DNA of 64,000 nucleotides from Agelas oroides (GCA_949130485.1 OX422183.1:26932316-26996315), one strand, 5' to 3'; counted from the first letter of the stretch, positions 1-13,005 are shown. Translations and numbers: made by a program. The notes: generated from the sequence alone by a model not told the origin.

Positions 1-838
1 TCCTTCCTGACACTAAAACAGGCTTGCATGAGCTCCACAGCACCTCCTTGGCAGTTAAAACAGCTTTCTCAGGCCTTTCACGCATGACTAGTTTCTCAGG
101 CCCGACACAGTGGTTAAAACTGCTTTCTTGAGATTTCCTGGCACTTCAACACGCCTGCACGTTCTTCACAGCTCCTCATTGGGGGTTAAAACAGTTTTCT
201 CAGGTCTTTCCCACACTTAAACAGGCTTGCACGAGCTTCACAGGACCTCCACAGTGGTGAAAACTGGTTTCACGAGATTTCCTGGCAAATCAACAGGCCT
301 GCTCGTTCTTCACAGCTCCTCCTTGGCGGTGAAAACACCTTTCTTACGTCTTTCCTGCACATAAACAGGCGTCCACGAGCCTCACACGAACTCCACGGTG
401 GTGAAAACTGCTTTCTAACTCCTTCCTCACACTAAAACAGGCTTGCACGAGCTCCACAGCACCTCCTTGGCGGTTAAAACAGCTTTCTCAGGCCTTTCCC
501 GCATGACTAGTTTCTCAGGCCCGACACAGTGGTTAAAACTGCTTTCTTCAGATTTCCTGGCACTTCAACACGCCTGCACGTTCTTCACAGCTCCTCGTTG
601 GGGATTAAAACAGCTTTCTCAGGTCTTTCCCACACTTAAACAGGCTTGCACGAGCCTCACAGGACCTCTAAAGTGGTGAAAACTGCTTTCTCGAGATTTC
701 CTGGCAAATCAACAGGCCTGCACGTTCTTCACACCTCCTACTTGGCGGTTAAAACGGCTTTCTCAGGTCTTTCACGCACATAAACAGGCTTGAACGAGCC
801 CCACAGGACCTCCACAGTGGGGAAAACTGCTTTCTAGC
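1..838 (+). repeat. Satellite, 419-bp local duplication (2 copies)
   Basis: About 72-bp satellite monomers arranged as two diverged copies of a 419-bp unit, 1-419 and 420-838. An unusual landmark shows the register: CATGACTAGTTTCTCAGGCC starts at 83 and again at 502. At that landmark a monomer is cut short and joined to the next. The two copies differ by scattered substitutions, so this duplication looks older than the near-identical 1,511-bp units further right. I did not find this landmark elsewhere in the window, so this may be the edge of a different subdomain. No gene is visible. Confidence 0.85.
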
Positions 839-2014
839 TCTTTCCTGACACTTAAACAGGCTTGCACGAGCTTCACAGGAACTCCACAGCGTTCAAAACT
901 GCTTTCTCGATCTTTCTTGATACTTAAACAAGATTGCACATGCTTCACAACACCTCCTCGGTGGTTAAAACGGCTTTGTCAGGTGTTACCTGAGTATATA
1001 CAGGCTTGCACGAGCTTCAGAGGGCCTGTACAGTGGTGAAACTGCTTTCTAGATGTTTCCTGGCACACAAACAGGCCTGCACGTGCTTCATAGCTGCTCC
1101 AGTTGAACAGCTGTTTCAGACCTTTTCCCGCATTTAAACGGGCAGACACGAGCCTCACAGGACCTCCAGAGTGGTGAAAACTGCTTTCTCGAGATTTCCT
1201 GGCACTTCAACAGGCCTGCACGCTCTTCAAAGCTCCTCCTTGGCGGTTAAAACAGCATTCTGAGGTCTTTCCCGCACGTAAACAGGCTTGCATCAGCTTC
1301 ACAGGGCCTCCACAGTGGCGTCTAGCTCCTTCCTGTCACTTAAACAGGCTTGCACGAGCTTGACAGGACCTCCACAGAATTGAAAACTGTTTCTCGATCT
1401 TTCTTTGTACTTAAACAGGCCTGTACATGCTTCACCGCATCACCTCGGCGGTGAAAACGGCAATGTCACACCTTTCCGGCACTTAAAGAGGCTTATAGGA
1501 CCTGCACAGTGGTGAAAATTGCTTTCTAGATCTTTCCTGTCACATAAAAAGCTTTGCACGAGCTTCACAGCACCTCCTCAGCGGTTAAAACTGCTCTATG
1601 AGGTCTTTTCCGCTTATAAACAGGCTTCAACGAGGCTAACAGGACCTTCACAGTGGTTAAAACTGCTTTCTCGAGATTTCCTGGCACTTCAACAGGCCTG
1701 CAAGTTTTTCACAGCACCTCCTCAGCGGTTTAAACTGCTTTATCATGTTTTTCCCCCAACTGAACAGACTTGAACGCTTCTTTTACCGCATAAAACAGGC
1801 TAGCACGAGCTTCACAGGACCTCCAAAGTGGTGAAAACTGCTTTAGATATTCCCTGCCACTTAAACAGGCCTGCACGTTCCTCACAGGACCCCTCAGTGG
1901 TTTAAACGGCTTTATCAGGTCTTTCCTGGTCATAAACAGGCTTGCACGAGCCACACAGGACCTCCGCAGTGGTGAAAACTGCTTTCTAGCTCTTTGCTGA
2001 CACTTAAACAGGAT
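839..2014 (+). repeat. Satellite block; right part duplicated at 15.1 kb
   Basis: Ordinary 72-bp monomers. From 1,519 to 2,014 the sequence is co-linear with 15,097-15,592 (constant offset 13,578), and the same block recurs near 35.2, 43.9 and 46.4 kb. The co-linearity stops abruptly at 2,014/2,015, where the next 189 bp of the same block appear in reverse orientation. No gene is visible; the open frames here are chance products of a repeat whose length is a multiple of three. Confidence 0.85.
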
Positions 2015-2203
2015 AGGAAATCTTGAAAAATCAGTTTCCACCACTCTGGAGGCCCTGTGAAGCTCATGCAAGCCTGTTTATGTGTGGGAAAGGTTTGACA
2101 AAGCCGTGCCAACCGCTGAGCAGGTGATGAGAAGCACGTGGAGGCCTGTTTAAGTACCAAGAAAGATTGAGAAAGCAGTGTTTAACGCTGTGGAGCTCGT
2201 GCA
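2015..2203 (-). repeat. Inverted satellite patch (189 bp)
   Basis: This is the only stretch I found where the satellite runs in the opposite direction. Its reverse complement matches 15,593-15,781, which in the other copies of this block directly follows the sequence found here at 1,519-2,014. Reverse-orientation landmarks are easy to see: AAGCACGTGGAGGCCTG, TGTGTGGGAAAGG and CAAGCCTGTTTATG are the reverse complements of the standard motifs. The right breakpoint at 2,203/2,204 coincides with the first base of the 1,511-bp HOR array, so the inversion sits at a block boundary. Confidence 0.93.
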
Positions 2204-5200
2204 TGCAAGTTCTTCACAGCACCTCTTCGGCGGTTAAAACAGCATTCTCGGGTCTCTCCCGCACGTAAACCGGCTTGCACGAGCTTCACAGGACCTCCAG
2301 AGTGGTGAAAACTGCTTTCTCGAGATTTCCTGGCACTTCAACAGGCCTGCACGTTCATCACAGCACCACCTTGGTGTTTAAAACGGCTTTCTCAGGACTT
2401 TCCCGCACTTAAACAGGCTTGCACGAGCTTCACAGGAACTCCACAGCGTTCAAAACTGCTTTCTCAAACTATTTTGTTACTTAAACAGGCTTGGACGTGC
2501 CTCACATCACCTGCTCGGCGGTTTACACGGCTTTGGCAGGTCTTTCCCACAAGTAAACAGGCTGGTATGCGCTTCACAGGGCCTCCACAATGGTGAAAAG
2601 TGCCTTCGAGCTCTTTCCTGACACTTAAACAGGCTTGCACGAGCTTGACAGAATCTCCACAGCATTCAAAACTGCTTTCTCGATCTTTCTTGGTACTTAA
2701 ACAGGCCTGCACTTGCTTCACCACACCTCCTCGGCAGTGAAGACGGCAATTGCACACATTTCCCGCACTCAAAGAGGCTTATACGGGCTTCACAGGACCT
2801 GCACAGTGGTGAAAACTGCTTTCTAGATCTTTCCTGTCACATAAACATGTTTGCAGGACCTTCACAGCACCTTCTCGGTGGTTAAAACTGCTTTATTAGG
2901 TCTTTCACGCACATAAACAGGCTTGCACGAGCCTCACAGGACCTCCACAGTGGTGAAAACTGCTTTCTCGAGATTTCCTGGCTCTTCAACAGGCCTGCAC
3001 GTTCTTCACAGCTCCTCCTTGGCGGTTAAAACAGCTTTCTCAGGTCTTTCCAGCACGTAAACAGGCTTGCACGAGCCTCACAGGACCTCCACAGTGGTGA
3101 AAACTGCTTTCTCGAGATTTCCTGACACTTCAACAGGCCTGCACGTTCTTCACAGCACCTCTTTGGGGTTTAAAACGACTTTCTTAGGCATTTCCCGCAC
3201 ATAAACAGGCTTGTACGAGACCCACAGGACTTCCACAGTGGTGAAAATGCCTCGTAGCTCCTTCCTGACACTTAAACAGGCATGCGTGAGCTTCACAGGA
3301 CTTCCACAGCGTTCAAAACTGCTTTCTCAACCTTTCTTGTTACTTAAACAGGCCTGGACGTGCTTCACATCACCTGCTCGGTAGTTTACACGGCTTTGGC
3401 AGGTCTTTCCCACACATAAACAGGCATGTATGAGCTTCAGAGGGCCGCCACAGTAGTGAAAACTGCCTTCTAGCTCCTTCCTGACAATTATTCAGTTTTG
3501 CAGGAGCTTGACAGGACCTCCACAGCATTCAAAACTGCTTTCTCGATCTTTCTTGGTACTTAAACAGGCCTGCACGTGCTTCACCGCACCTCCTCGGCGG
3601 TGAAAACGGCAATTGCACACCTTTCCCGCACTTAAAGAGGTTTATACGGGCTTCACAGGACCTCCACAGTGGTGAAAACTGCTTTCTCGAAGTTTCCTGA
3701 TACTTCAACAGGAATGCAAGTTCTTCACAGCACCTCCTTGGCGGTTAAAACAGCATTCTCGGGTCTCTCCCGCACGTAAACCGGCTTGCACGAGCTTCAC
3801 AGGACCTCCAGAGTGGTGAAAACTGCTTTCTCGAGATTTCCTGGCACTTCAACAGGCCTGCACGTTCATCACAGCACCACCTTGGTGTTTAAAACGGCTT
3901 TCTCAAGACTTTCCCGCACTTAAACAGGCTTGCACGAGCTTCACAGGAACTCCACAGCGTTCAAAACTGCTTTCTCAAACTATTTTGTTACTTAAACAGG
4001 CTTGGACGTGCCTCACATCACCTGCTCGGCGGTTTACACGGCTTTGGCAGGTCTTTCCCACAAGTAAACAGGCTGGTATGCGCTTCACAGGGCCTCCACA
4101 ATGGTGAAAAGTGCCTTCGAGCTCTTTCCTGACACTTAAACAGGCTTGCACGAGCTTGACAGAATCTCCACAGCATTCAAAACTGCTTTCTCGATCTTTC
4201 TTGGTACTTAAACAGGCCTGCACTTGCTTCACCACACCTCCTCGGCAGTGAAGACGGCAATTGCACACATTTCCCGCACTCAAAGAGGCTTATACGGGCT
4301 TCACAGGACCTGCACAGTGGTGAAAACTGCTTTCTAGATCTTTCCTGTCACATAAACATGTTTGCAGGACCTTCACAGCACCTTCTCGGTGGTTAAAACT
4401 GCTTTATTAGGTCTTTCACGCACATAAACAGGCTTGCACGAGCCTCACAGGACCTCCACAGTGGTGAAAACTGCTTTCTCGAGATTTCCTGGCTCTTCAA
4501 CAGGCCTGCACGTTCTTCACAGCTCCTCCTTGGCGGTTAAAACAGCTTTCTCAGGTCTTTCCAGCACGTAAACAGGCTTGCACGAGCCTCACAGGACCTC
4601 CACAGTGGTGAAAACTGCTTTCTCGAGATTTCCTGACACTTCAACAGGCCTGCACGTTCTTCACAGCACCTCTTTGGGGTTTAAAACGACTTTCTTAGGC
4701 ATTTCCCGCACATAAACAGGCTTGTACGAGACCCACAGGACTTCCACAGTGGTGAAAATGCCTCGTAGCTCCTTCCTGACACTTAAACAGGCATGCGTGA
4801 GCTTCACAGGACTTCCACAGCGTTCAAAACTGCTTTCTCAACCTTTCTTGTTACTTAAACAGGCCTGGACGTGCTTCACATCACCTGCTCGGTAGTTTAC
4901 ACGGCTTTGGCAGGTCTTTCCCACACATAAACAGGCATGTATGAGCTTCAGAGGGCCGCCACAGTAGTGAAAACTGCCTTCTAGCTCCTTCCTGACAATT
5001 ATTCAGTTTTGCAGGAGCTTGACAGGACCTCCACAGCATTCAAAACTGCTTTCTCGATCTTTCTTGGTACTTAAACAGGCCTGCACGTGCTTCACCGCAC
5101 CTCATCGGCGGTGAAAACGGCAATTGCACACCTTTCCCGCACTTAAAGAGGTTTATACGGGCTTCACAGGACCTCCACAGTGGTGAAAACTGCTTTCTCG

Positions 5201-5984
5201 AAGTTTCCTGATACTTCAACAGGAATGCAAGTTCTTCACAGCACCTCCTTGGCGGTTAAAACAGCATTCTCGGGTCTCTCCCGCACGTAAACCGGCTTGC
5301 ACGAGCTTCACAGGACCTCCAGAGTGGTGAAAACTGCTTTCTCGAGATTTCCTGGCACTTCAACAGGCCTGCACGTTCATCACAGCACCACCTTGGTGTT
5401 TAAAACGGCTTTCTCAGGACTTTCCCGCACTTAAACAGGCTTGCACGAGCTTCACAGGAACTCCACAGCGTTCAAAACTGCTTTCTCAAACTATTTTGTT
5501 ACTTAAACAGGCTTGGACGTGCCTCACATCACCTGCTCGGCGGTTTACACGGCTTTGGCAGGTCTTTCCCACAAGTAAACAGGCTGGTATGCGCTTCACA
5601 GGGCCTCCACAATGGTGAAAAGTGCCTTCGAGCTCTTTCCTGACACTTAAACAGGCTTGCACGAGCTTGACAGAATCTCCACAGCATTCAAAACTGCTTT
5701 CTCGATCTTTCTTGGTACTTAAACAGGCCTGCACTTGCTTCACCACACCTCCTCGGCAGTGAAGACGGCAATTGCACACATTTCCCGCACTCAAAGAGGC
5801 TTATATGGGCTTCACAGGACCTGCACAGTGGTGAAAACTGCTTTCTAGATCTTTCCTGTCACATAAACATGTTTGCAGGACCTTCACAGCACCTTCTCGG
5901 TGGTTAAAACTGCTTTATTAGGTCTTTCATGCACATAAACAGGCTTTCACGAGCCTCACAGGACCTCCACAGTGGTGAAAACTG
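2204..5984 (+). repeat. 1,511-bp HOR array, 2.5 copies
   Basis: Three head-to-tail copies of a unit of about 21 monomers: 2,204-3,714, 3,715-5,225 and a partial 5,226-5,984. The landmark AGCATTCTCGGGTCTCTCCC starts at 2,241, 3,752 and 5,263, exactly 1,511 bp apart each time. The copies are nearly identical; I noticed only a few substitutions, such as CTCAGGACTTT versus CTCAAGACTTT and CACCTCCTCGG versus CACCTCATCGG. This implies very recent amplification or homogenisation. The unit recurs as two copies near 23.0-26.1 kb and one near 53.8-55.3 kb. Confidence 0.95.
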
Positions 5985-7287
5985 TTTTAGATATTTCCTG
6001 ACACTTAAACAGGCCTGTACGTTCTTCACACGAACCCCTCAGCTCGTGTTTCACATCACCTGCTCGGCGGTTAACACGGCTTTGTCAGGTCATTCCAACA
6101 CATAAGCAGGCTTGCATGAGGGCCTCCACGGTGGTGAAAATTGCCTTCTAGCTCCTTCCTGACACTTAAACAGGCTTGCACGAGCTCGACAGGACCTCCA
6201 CATCATTCAAAACTGCTTTCTCGATCTTTCTTGGTACTTAAACAGGCCTGCACTTGCTTCACCACACTTCCTCGGCGGTGAAGACGGCAATTGCACACAT
6301 TTCCCGCACTCAAAAAGGCTGATACGGGCTTCACAGGACCTGCACAGTGGTGAAAACTGCTTTCTAGATCTTTCCTGTCACATAAACATGTTTGCAGGAC
6401 CTTCACAGCACCTTCTCGGCGGTTAAAACTGCTTTATCAGGTCTTTCACGCACATAACAGGCTTGCACGAGCCTCACAGGACCTCCACAGTGGTGAAAAC
6501 TGCTTTCTCGAGATTTCCTGGCTCTTCAACAGGCCTGCACGTTCTTCACAGCTCCTCCTTGGCGGTTAAAACAGCTTTCTCAGGTCTTTCCAGCACGTAA
6601 ACAGGCTTGCACGAGTTCATAGGACATCCACAGTGGTGAAAACTGTTTTAGATATTTCCTGACACTTAAACAGGCCTGTACGTTCTTCACACGACCCCCT
6701 CAGCTCGTGTTTCACATCACCTGCTCGGCGGTTAACACGGCTTTGTCAGGTCATTCCAACACATAAGCAGGCTTGCATGAGGGCCTCCACGGTGGTGAAA
6801 ATTGCCTTCTAGCTCCTTCCTGACACTTAAACAGGCTTGCACGAGCTCGACAGGACCTCCACATCATTCAAAACTGCTTTCTCGATATTTCTTGGTACTT
6901 AAACAGGCCTGCACATGCTTGACCGTACCTCCTCGGCGGTGAAGACGGCAATTGCACACATTTCCCGCACTCAAAGAGGTTTATGCGGGCTTCACAGGAC
7001 CTGCACAGTGGTAAAAACTGCTTTCTAGATCTTTCCTGTCACATAAACCGGTTTGCACGAGCTTCACAGCACCTTCTCAGCGGTTAAAACTGCTTGATCA
7101 GGTCTTTCCCACACGTACACAGGCTTGCACGAGCTTCATATGACATCCACAGTGGTGAAAAGTGTTTTCTCCAGATTCCTGCCACTTCAACAGGCCTGCA
7201 CGTTCTTCACAGCTGGTTAAAACAGATTCCTCAGGTGTTTCCCACCAGTAAACAGGCTTGCATGAGCTTCAAAGCACCTCCACAGTA
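5985..7287 (+). repeat. 662-bp HOR, about 2 copies
   Basis: The landmark CTGTTTTAGATATTTCC recurs 662 bp apart, starting at 5,982 and 6,644, each time followed by CAGCTCGTGTTTCACATCACC, which is peculiar to this unit. The second copy diverges in its right half (for example ATGCTTGACCGTACC in place of TTGCTTCACCACAC). It then passes into a segment with a shortened monomer (AGCTGGTTAAAACAG near 7,211). The start of this block is the left edge of the 20.1-kb superunit. Confidence 0.85.
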
Positions 7288-10200
7288 GTGAAAACTGCTT
7301 TCTCGAGATTTCCTGGCTCTTCAACAGGCCTGCACGTTCTTCACAGCTCCTTCTTGGCGACTAGAACGGCTTTCTCAGGTATTTCCCACACATAAACAGG
7401 CTTGCATGAGCCTCACAAGGCCTCCAGAGTGGTGGAAATTGCTTTTAGATCTTTCCTGAAAATTAAACAGGCTTGCACGAGCTTCACAGGACCTCCATAG
7501 CGTTCAAAAATGCTTTCTAAATTTTTCTTGGTACTTAAACAGGCCTTCACGTGCTTCTCATCACCTGCTCGGCGGTTGGCATGGCTTTGTCAAATCTTTC
7601 CCACACATAAACAGGCTTGCATGAGCTTCACAAGGCCTCCAGAGTGGTGGAAACTGATTTCTCAAGATTTCCTGGCACTTCAACAGGCCTGCACGTTCTT
7701 CACAGCACCTCCTTGGGGTTTAAAACGGCTTTCTCAGGCCTTTACTGCACATGAACAGGCTTGCACGACCCTCACAGGACTTTCACAGTGGTGAAAACTG
7801 CCTTCAAGCTCCTTCCTGACAATTATTCAGTTTTGCAGGAGCTTGACAGGACGTCCACAGCATTCAAAACTGCTTTCTCGATCTTTCTTGGTACTTAAAC
7901 AGGCCTGCACGTGCTTCACCGCACTTCCTTTGCGGTGAAAACGGCAATGTCACACAATTTCCGCACTTAAAGTGGCTTATAGGGGCTTCACAGGACCTAC
8001 ACAGTGGTGAAAACTGCTTTCTAGATCTTTCCTGTCACATAAACAGGCTTGCACGAACATCACAGGACCTCCACTGTGGTGAAAACTGCTTTCTCGAGAT
8101 TTTCTGGCACTTCAACAGGCCTAAACGTTCTTCACAGCACCTCCTTGGGGTTTAAAACGGCTTTCTCAGGTCTTTCCCACATATAAACAGGCTTACACGA
8201 GCCTCACAGGACTTCTACAGTGGTGAAAATGCTTTCTAGCTCCTTCCTAACAATTAAAAAGCCTTGCACGAGCTGCACAGGACCTCCACAGCGTTCAAAA
8301 CTGCTTTCTCAACCTTTCTTGTTACTTAAACAGGCCTGGACGCGCTCCATATCACCTGCTCGGCGGTTTACACGGCTTTGGTAGGTCTTTCCCTCAAATA
8401 AACAGGCTTGTATGAGCTTCAGAGGGCCTCCACAGTAGTGAAAACTGCCTTCTAGCTCCTTCCTGACAATTATTCAGTTTTGCAGGAGCTTGACAGGACC
8501 TCCACAGCATTCAAAACTGTCTTCTCGATCTTTCTTGGTACTTAAACAGGCCTACACATGCTTCACCGCACCTCCTCTGTGGTGAAAACGGCAATTACAC
8601 ACCTTTCCCGCACTTAAAGAGGCTTATACGGGTTTCACAGGACCTCCACAGCGGTGAAAACTGCTTTCTAGATTTTTCCTATCATATAAACAGGTTTGCG
8701 CGAGCTTTCAAGCAACTCCTCGGGGGTTAAAACTGCTTTATCAGGTCTTTCTCGCAAATGAACATGCTTGAACAAGCCTAACAGGACCTCCACAGTGGTG
8801 AAAACTGTTTTAGATCTTTCCTGACACTTAAACAGGCCAGCACGTTCTTCACAGGACACCCTTAGTGGTCAAAACGGCTTTATCAGGTCTTTCCCACACA
8901 TAAACAGGCTTGCACGCGCCGCACAGGAACACCCCAGTGGTGAAAACTGCCTTCTAGCTCCTTCCTGACACTTAAACAGGGTTGCACGAGCTTGACAGAA
9001 CCTCCACAGCGTTCAAAACTGCCTTCTAAATCTTTCTTGATACTTAAACAGACCTGCACGTGCTTCTCATTACCTGCTCGGCGGTTAGCACGGCTTTGTC
9101 AAGTCTTTCCCACACATAAACAGGCTTGCATGAGCTTCACAGGGTCTCCACAGTGGTGAAAACTGCATTCTAGCTCCTTCCTGACACTTTAACATGGTTG
9201 CATGAGCTTTACATAACCTCCACAGCATTTAAAACTGCTTTCTCGATCTTTCTTGGTACATAAACAGGCCTGCACGTGCTTCACCGCACCTCCTCGGCTG
9301 TGAGAACGGCAATTGCACACATTTCCCGCACTTAAAGAGGTTTGTACGGGCTTGATAGGACCTGCACAGTGGTGAAAACTGCTTTCTAGATCTTTCCTGG
9401 CACTTCAAAAGGAATGCAAGTTCTTCACAGCACCTCCTCGGCGGTTCAAATGGCTTTCTCAGGTCTTTCCCGACCATAAACCGGCTTGCATGAGCCTCAC
9501 AGGACCTCCACAGTGGTGAAAACTGCTTTCTCGAGATTTCCTGGCACTTCAACAGGGCTGCATGTTCTTCACAGCACTTCCTTGGGGTTTAAAACGGCTT
9601 TTTCATGTCTTTCCCGCATATAAACAGGCTTGCACGAGCCGTACAGGAACACCGCAGTGGTGAAAACTGCCCTCTAGCTCCTTCCTGACACTTAAACAGG
9701 GTTGCACGAGCTTGGCAGAATCTCCACATCATTCAAAACTGCTTTCTCGATCTTTCTTGGTACTTAAACAGGCCTGCACGTGCTTGACCGCACCTCCTCG
9801 GCGGTGAAGACGGCAATTGCACACATTTCCCGCACTCAAAGAGGCTTATGCGGGCTTCACAGGACCTGCACAGTGGTGAAAACTGCTTTCTAGATCTTTC
9901 CTATCACATAAACATGTTTGCACGAGCTTCACAGCACCTCTTCGGCGGTTAAAACTGCTTTATCAGGTCTTTCCCGCAAATGAACAGGCTTGAACGAGCC
10001 TCACAGGACCTCCACAGTGGTGAAAACTGATTTCTAACTCCGTCCTGGCACTTCAACAGCCCTGCACATTCTTCGCAGCTCTTGGGCGGTTAAAACTGCT
10101 TTATCAGGTCTTTCTCGCAAATGAACAAGCTTGAACGAGCCTCACAGGACCTCCACAATGGTGAAAACTGTTTTAGATCTTTCTTGACACTTAAACAGGC

Positions 10201-10795
10201 CTGTACGTTCTTCACAGGATACCCTCAGTGATTAAAACTGCTTTATCAGGTCTTTCCCGCACATAAACAGGCTTGCAAGAGCCGTACAGGAACACCGCAG
10301 TGGTGAAAACTGCCCTCTAGCTCCTTCCTGACACATAAACAGGCTTGCACGAGACCTCCACAGCATTAAAAACTGCTTTCTCGATCTTTCTTGGTACTTA
10401 AACAGGCCTGCACGTGCTTGACCGCACCTCCTCTGCGGTGAAGACGGCATTTGCACACATTTCCTGCACTCAAAGAGGCTTATAGGGGCTTCACAGGACC
10501 TGCACAGTGGTGAAAACTGCTTTCTAGATCTTTCCTGACACTTCAACAGGAATGCAAGTTCTTCACAGCACCTCTTCGGCGGTTAAAACTGCTTTATCAG
10601 GTGTTTCCAGCAAATGAACAGGCTTGAACGAGCCTCACAGGAACTCCACAATGGTGAAAACTGTTTTAGATCTTTCCTGACACTTAAACAGTCCTGCACG
10701 TTCTTCACAGGAACCCCTCAGTGGTTAAAATGGCTTTATCAGTCCTTTCCCGCACATAAACAGGCTTGCACGAGCTTCACAAGACCTCCGCAGTG
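7288..10795 (+). repeat. 3.5-kb level HOR, copy 1
   Basis: A segment that begins at GTGAAAACTGCTTTCTCGAG (7,288) reappears beginning at 10,796, a shift of 3,508 bp. Shared markers include CTTCTTGGCGACTA, AATTATTCAGTTTTGCAGG, CAATGTCACACAATTTCCGC and the 'TATCATATAAACAGG' monomer. Divergence between the two copies is visible but modest, so this is an older layer than the super-repeat. It contains only 72-bp monomers. Confidence 0.8.
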
Positions 10796-12950
10796 GTGAA
10801 AACTGCTTTCTCGAGATTTCCTGGCTCTTCAACAGGCCTGCACGTTCTTCACAGCTCCTTCTTGGCGACTAAAACGGCTTTCTCAGGTATTTCCCACACA
10901 TAAACAGGCTTGCATGAGCCTCATCAAGGCCTCCAGAATGGTGGAAACTGCTTTTAGATCTTTCCTGAAACTTAAACAGGCTTGCACGAGCTTCACAGGA
11001 CCTCCATAGCATTCAAAAATGCTTTCTCAATTTTTCTTGGTACTTAAACAGGCCTTCACGTGCTTCTCATCACCTGCTCGGCGGTTGGCATGGCTTTGTC
11101 AAATCTTTCCCACACATAAACAGGCTTGCATGAGCTTCACAGGGCCTCCAGAGTGGTGGAAACTGATTTCTCAAGATTTCCTGGCACTTCAACAGGCCTG
11201 CACGTTCTTCACAGCACCTCCTTGGGGTTTAAAACGGCTTTCTCAGGCCTTTACTGCACATGAACAGGCTTGCACGAGCCTCACAGGACTTTTACAGTGG
11301 TGAAAACTGCCTTCAAGCTCCTTCCTGATAATTATTCAGTTTTGCAGGACATCCACAGCATTCAAAACTGCTTTCTCGATCCTTCTTGGTACTTAAACAG
11401 GCCTGCACGTGCTTCACCGCACTTCCTTTGCGGTGCAATGTCACACAATTTCCGCACTTAAAGTGGCTTATAGGGGCTTAACAGGACCTACACAGTGGTG
11501 AAAACTGCTTTCTAGATCTTTCCTGTCACATAAACAGGCTTGCACGAACATCACAGGACCTCCACTGTGGTGAAAACTGCTTTCTCGAGATTTTCTGGCA
11601 CTTCAACAGGCCTAAACGTTCTTCACAGCACCTCCTTGGGGTTTAAAACGGCTTTCTCAGGTCTTTCCCGCACATAAACAGGCTTATACGAGCCTCACAG
11701 GACTTCTACAGTGGTGAAAATGCTTTCTAGCTCCTTCCTAACAATTAAAAAGCCTTGCACGAGCTGCACAGGACCTCCACAACGTTCAAAACTGCTTTCT
11801 CAACCTTTCTTGTTACTTAAACAGGCCTGGACGCGCTCCACATCACCTGCTCGGCGGTTTACATGGCTTTGGTAGGTCTTTCCCACAAATAAACAGGCTT
11901 GTATGAGCTTCAGAGGGCCTCCACAGTAGTGAAAACTGCCTTCTAGCTCCTTCCTGACAATTATTCAGTTTTGCAGGAGCTTGACAGGACCTCCACAGCA
12001 TTCAAAACTGTCTTCTCGATCTTTCTTGGTACTTAAACAGGCCTACACGTGCTTCACCGCACCTCCTCGGCGGTGAAAACGGGAATTACACACCTTTCCT
12101 GCACTTAAAGAGGCTTATACGGGTTTCACAGGACCTCCACAGCGGTGAAAATGCTTTCTAGATCTTTCCTATCATATAAACAGGTTTGCACGAGCTTTCC
12201 AGCAACTCCTCAGGGGTTAAAACTGCTTTATCAGGTCTTTCTCGCAAATGAACAGGCTTGAACGAGCCTCACAGGACCTCCACAGTGGCGAAAACTGCTT
12301 TAGATCTTTCCTGACACTTAAACAGGCCAGCATGTTCTTCACAGGACACCCTCAGTGGTTAAAACGGCTTTATCTGGTCTTTCTCACACATAAACAGGCT
12401 TGCACGCGCCGCACAGGAACACCCCAGTGGTGAAAACTGCCTTCTAGCTCCTTCCTGACACTTAAACAGGGTTGCACGAGCTTGACAGAACCTTCACAGC
12501 GTTCAAAACTGCTTTCTCAATCTTTCTTGGTACTTAAACAGGCCTGCACGTGCTTCTCATTACCTGCTCAGCGGTTAGCATGGCTTTGTCAAGTCTTTCC
12601 CACACATAAACAGGCTTGCATGAGCTTCACAGGGTCTCCACAGTGGTGAAAACTGCCTTCTAGCTCCTTGCTGACACTTTAACTTGGTTGCATGAGCTTG
12701 ACAGAACCTCCACAGCATTTAAAACTGCTTTCTCGATCTTTCTTGGTACATAAACAGGCCTGCACGTGCTTCACCGCACCTCCTCAGCTGTGAAAACGGC
12801 AATTACACACATTTCCCGCACTTAAAGAGGTTTATACGGGCTTGATAGGACCTGCACAGTGGTGAAAACTGCTTTCTAGATCTTTCCTGGCACTTCAACA
12901 GGAATGCAAGTTCTTCATAGCACCTCCTTGGTGGTTCAAATGGCTTTCTC
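10796..12950 (+). repeat. 3.5-kb level HOR, copy 2 (partial)
   Basis: Partial repeat of 7,288-10,795. It lacks the tail of copy 1 because at about 12.95 kb it switches into a segment resembling 11.7 kb. A 10-15 bp gap relative to copy 1 lies where GCGGTGAAAACGGCAATG is reduced to GCGGTGCAATG (near 11,430). Only satellite monomers are present. Confidence 0.75.
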
Positions 12951-13005
12951 AGGTCTTTCCCACACATAAACAGGCTTACACGAGCCTCACAGGACTTCTA
13001 CAGTG

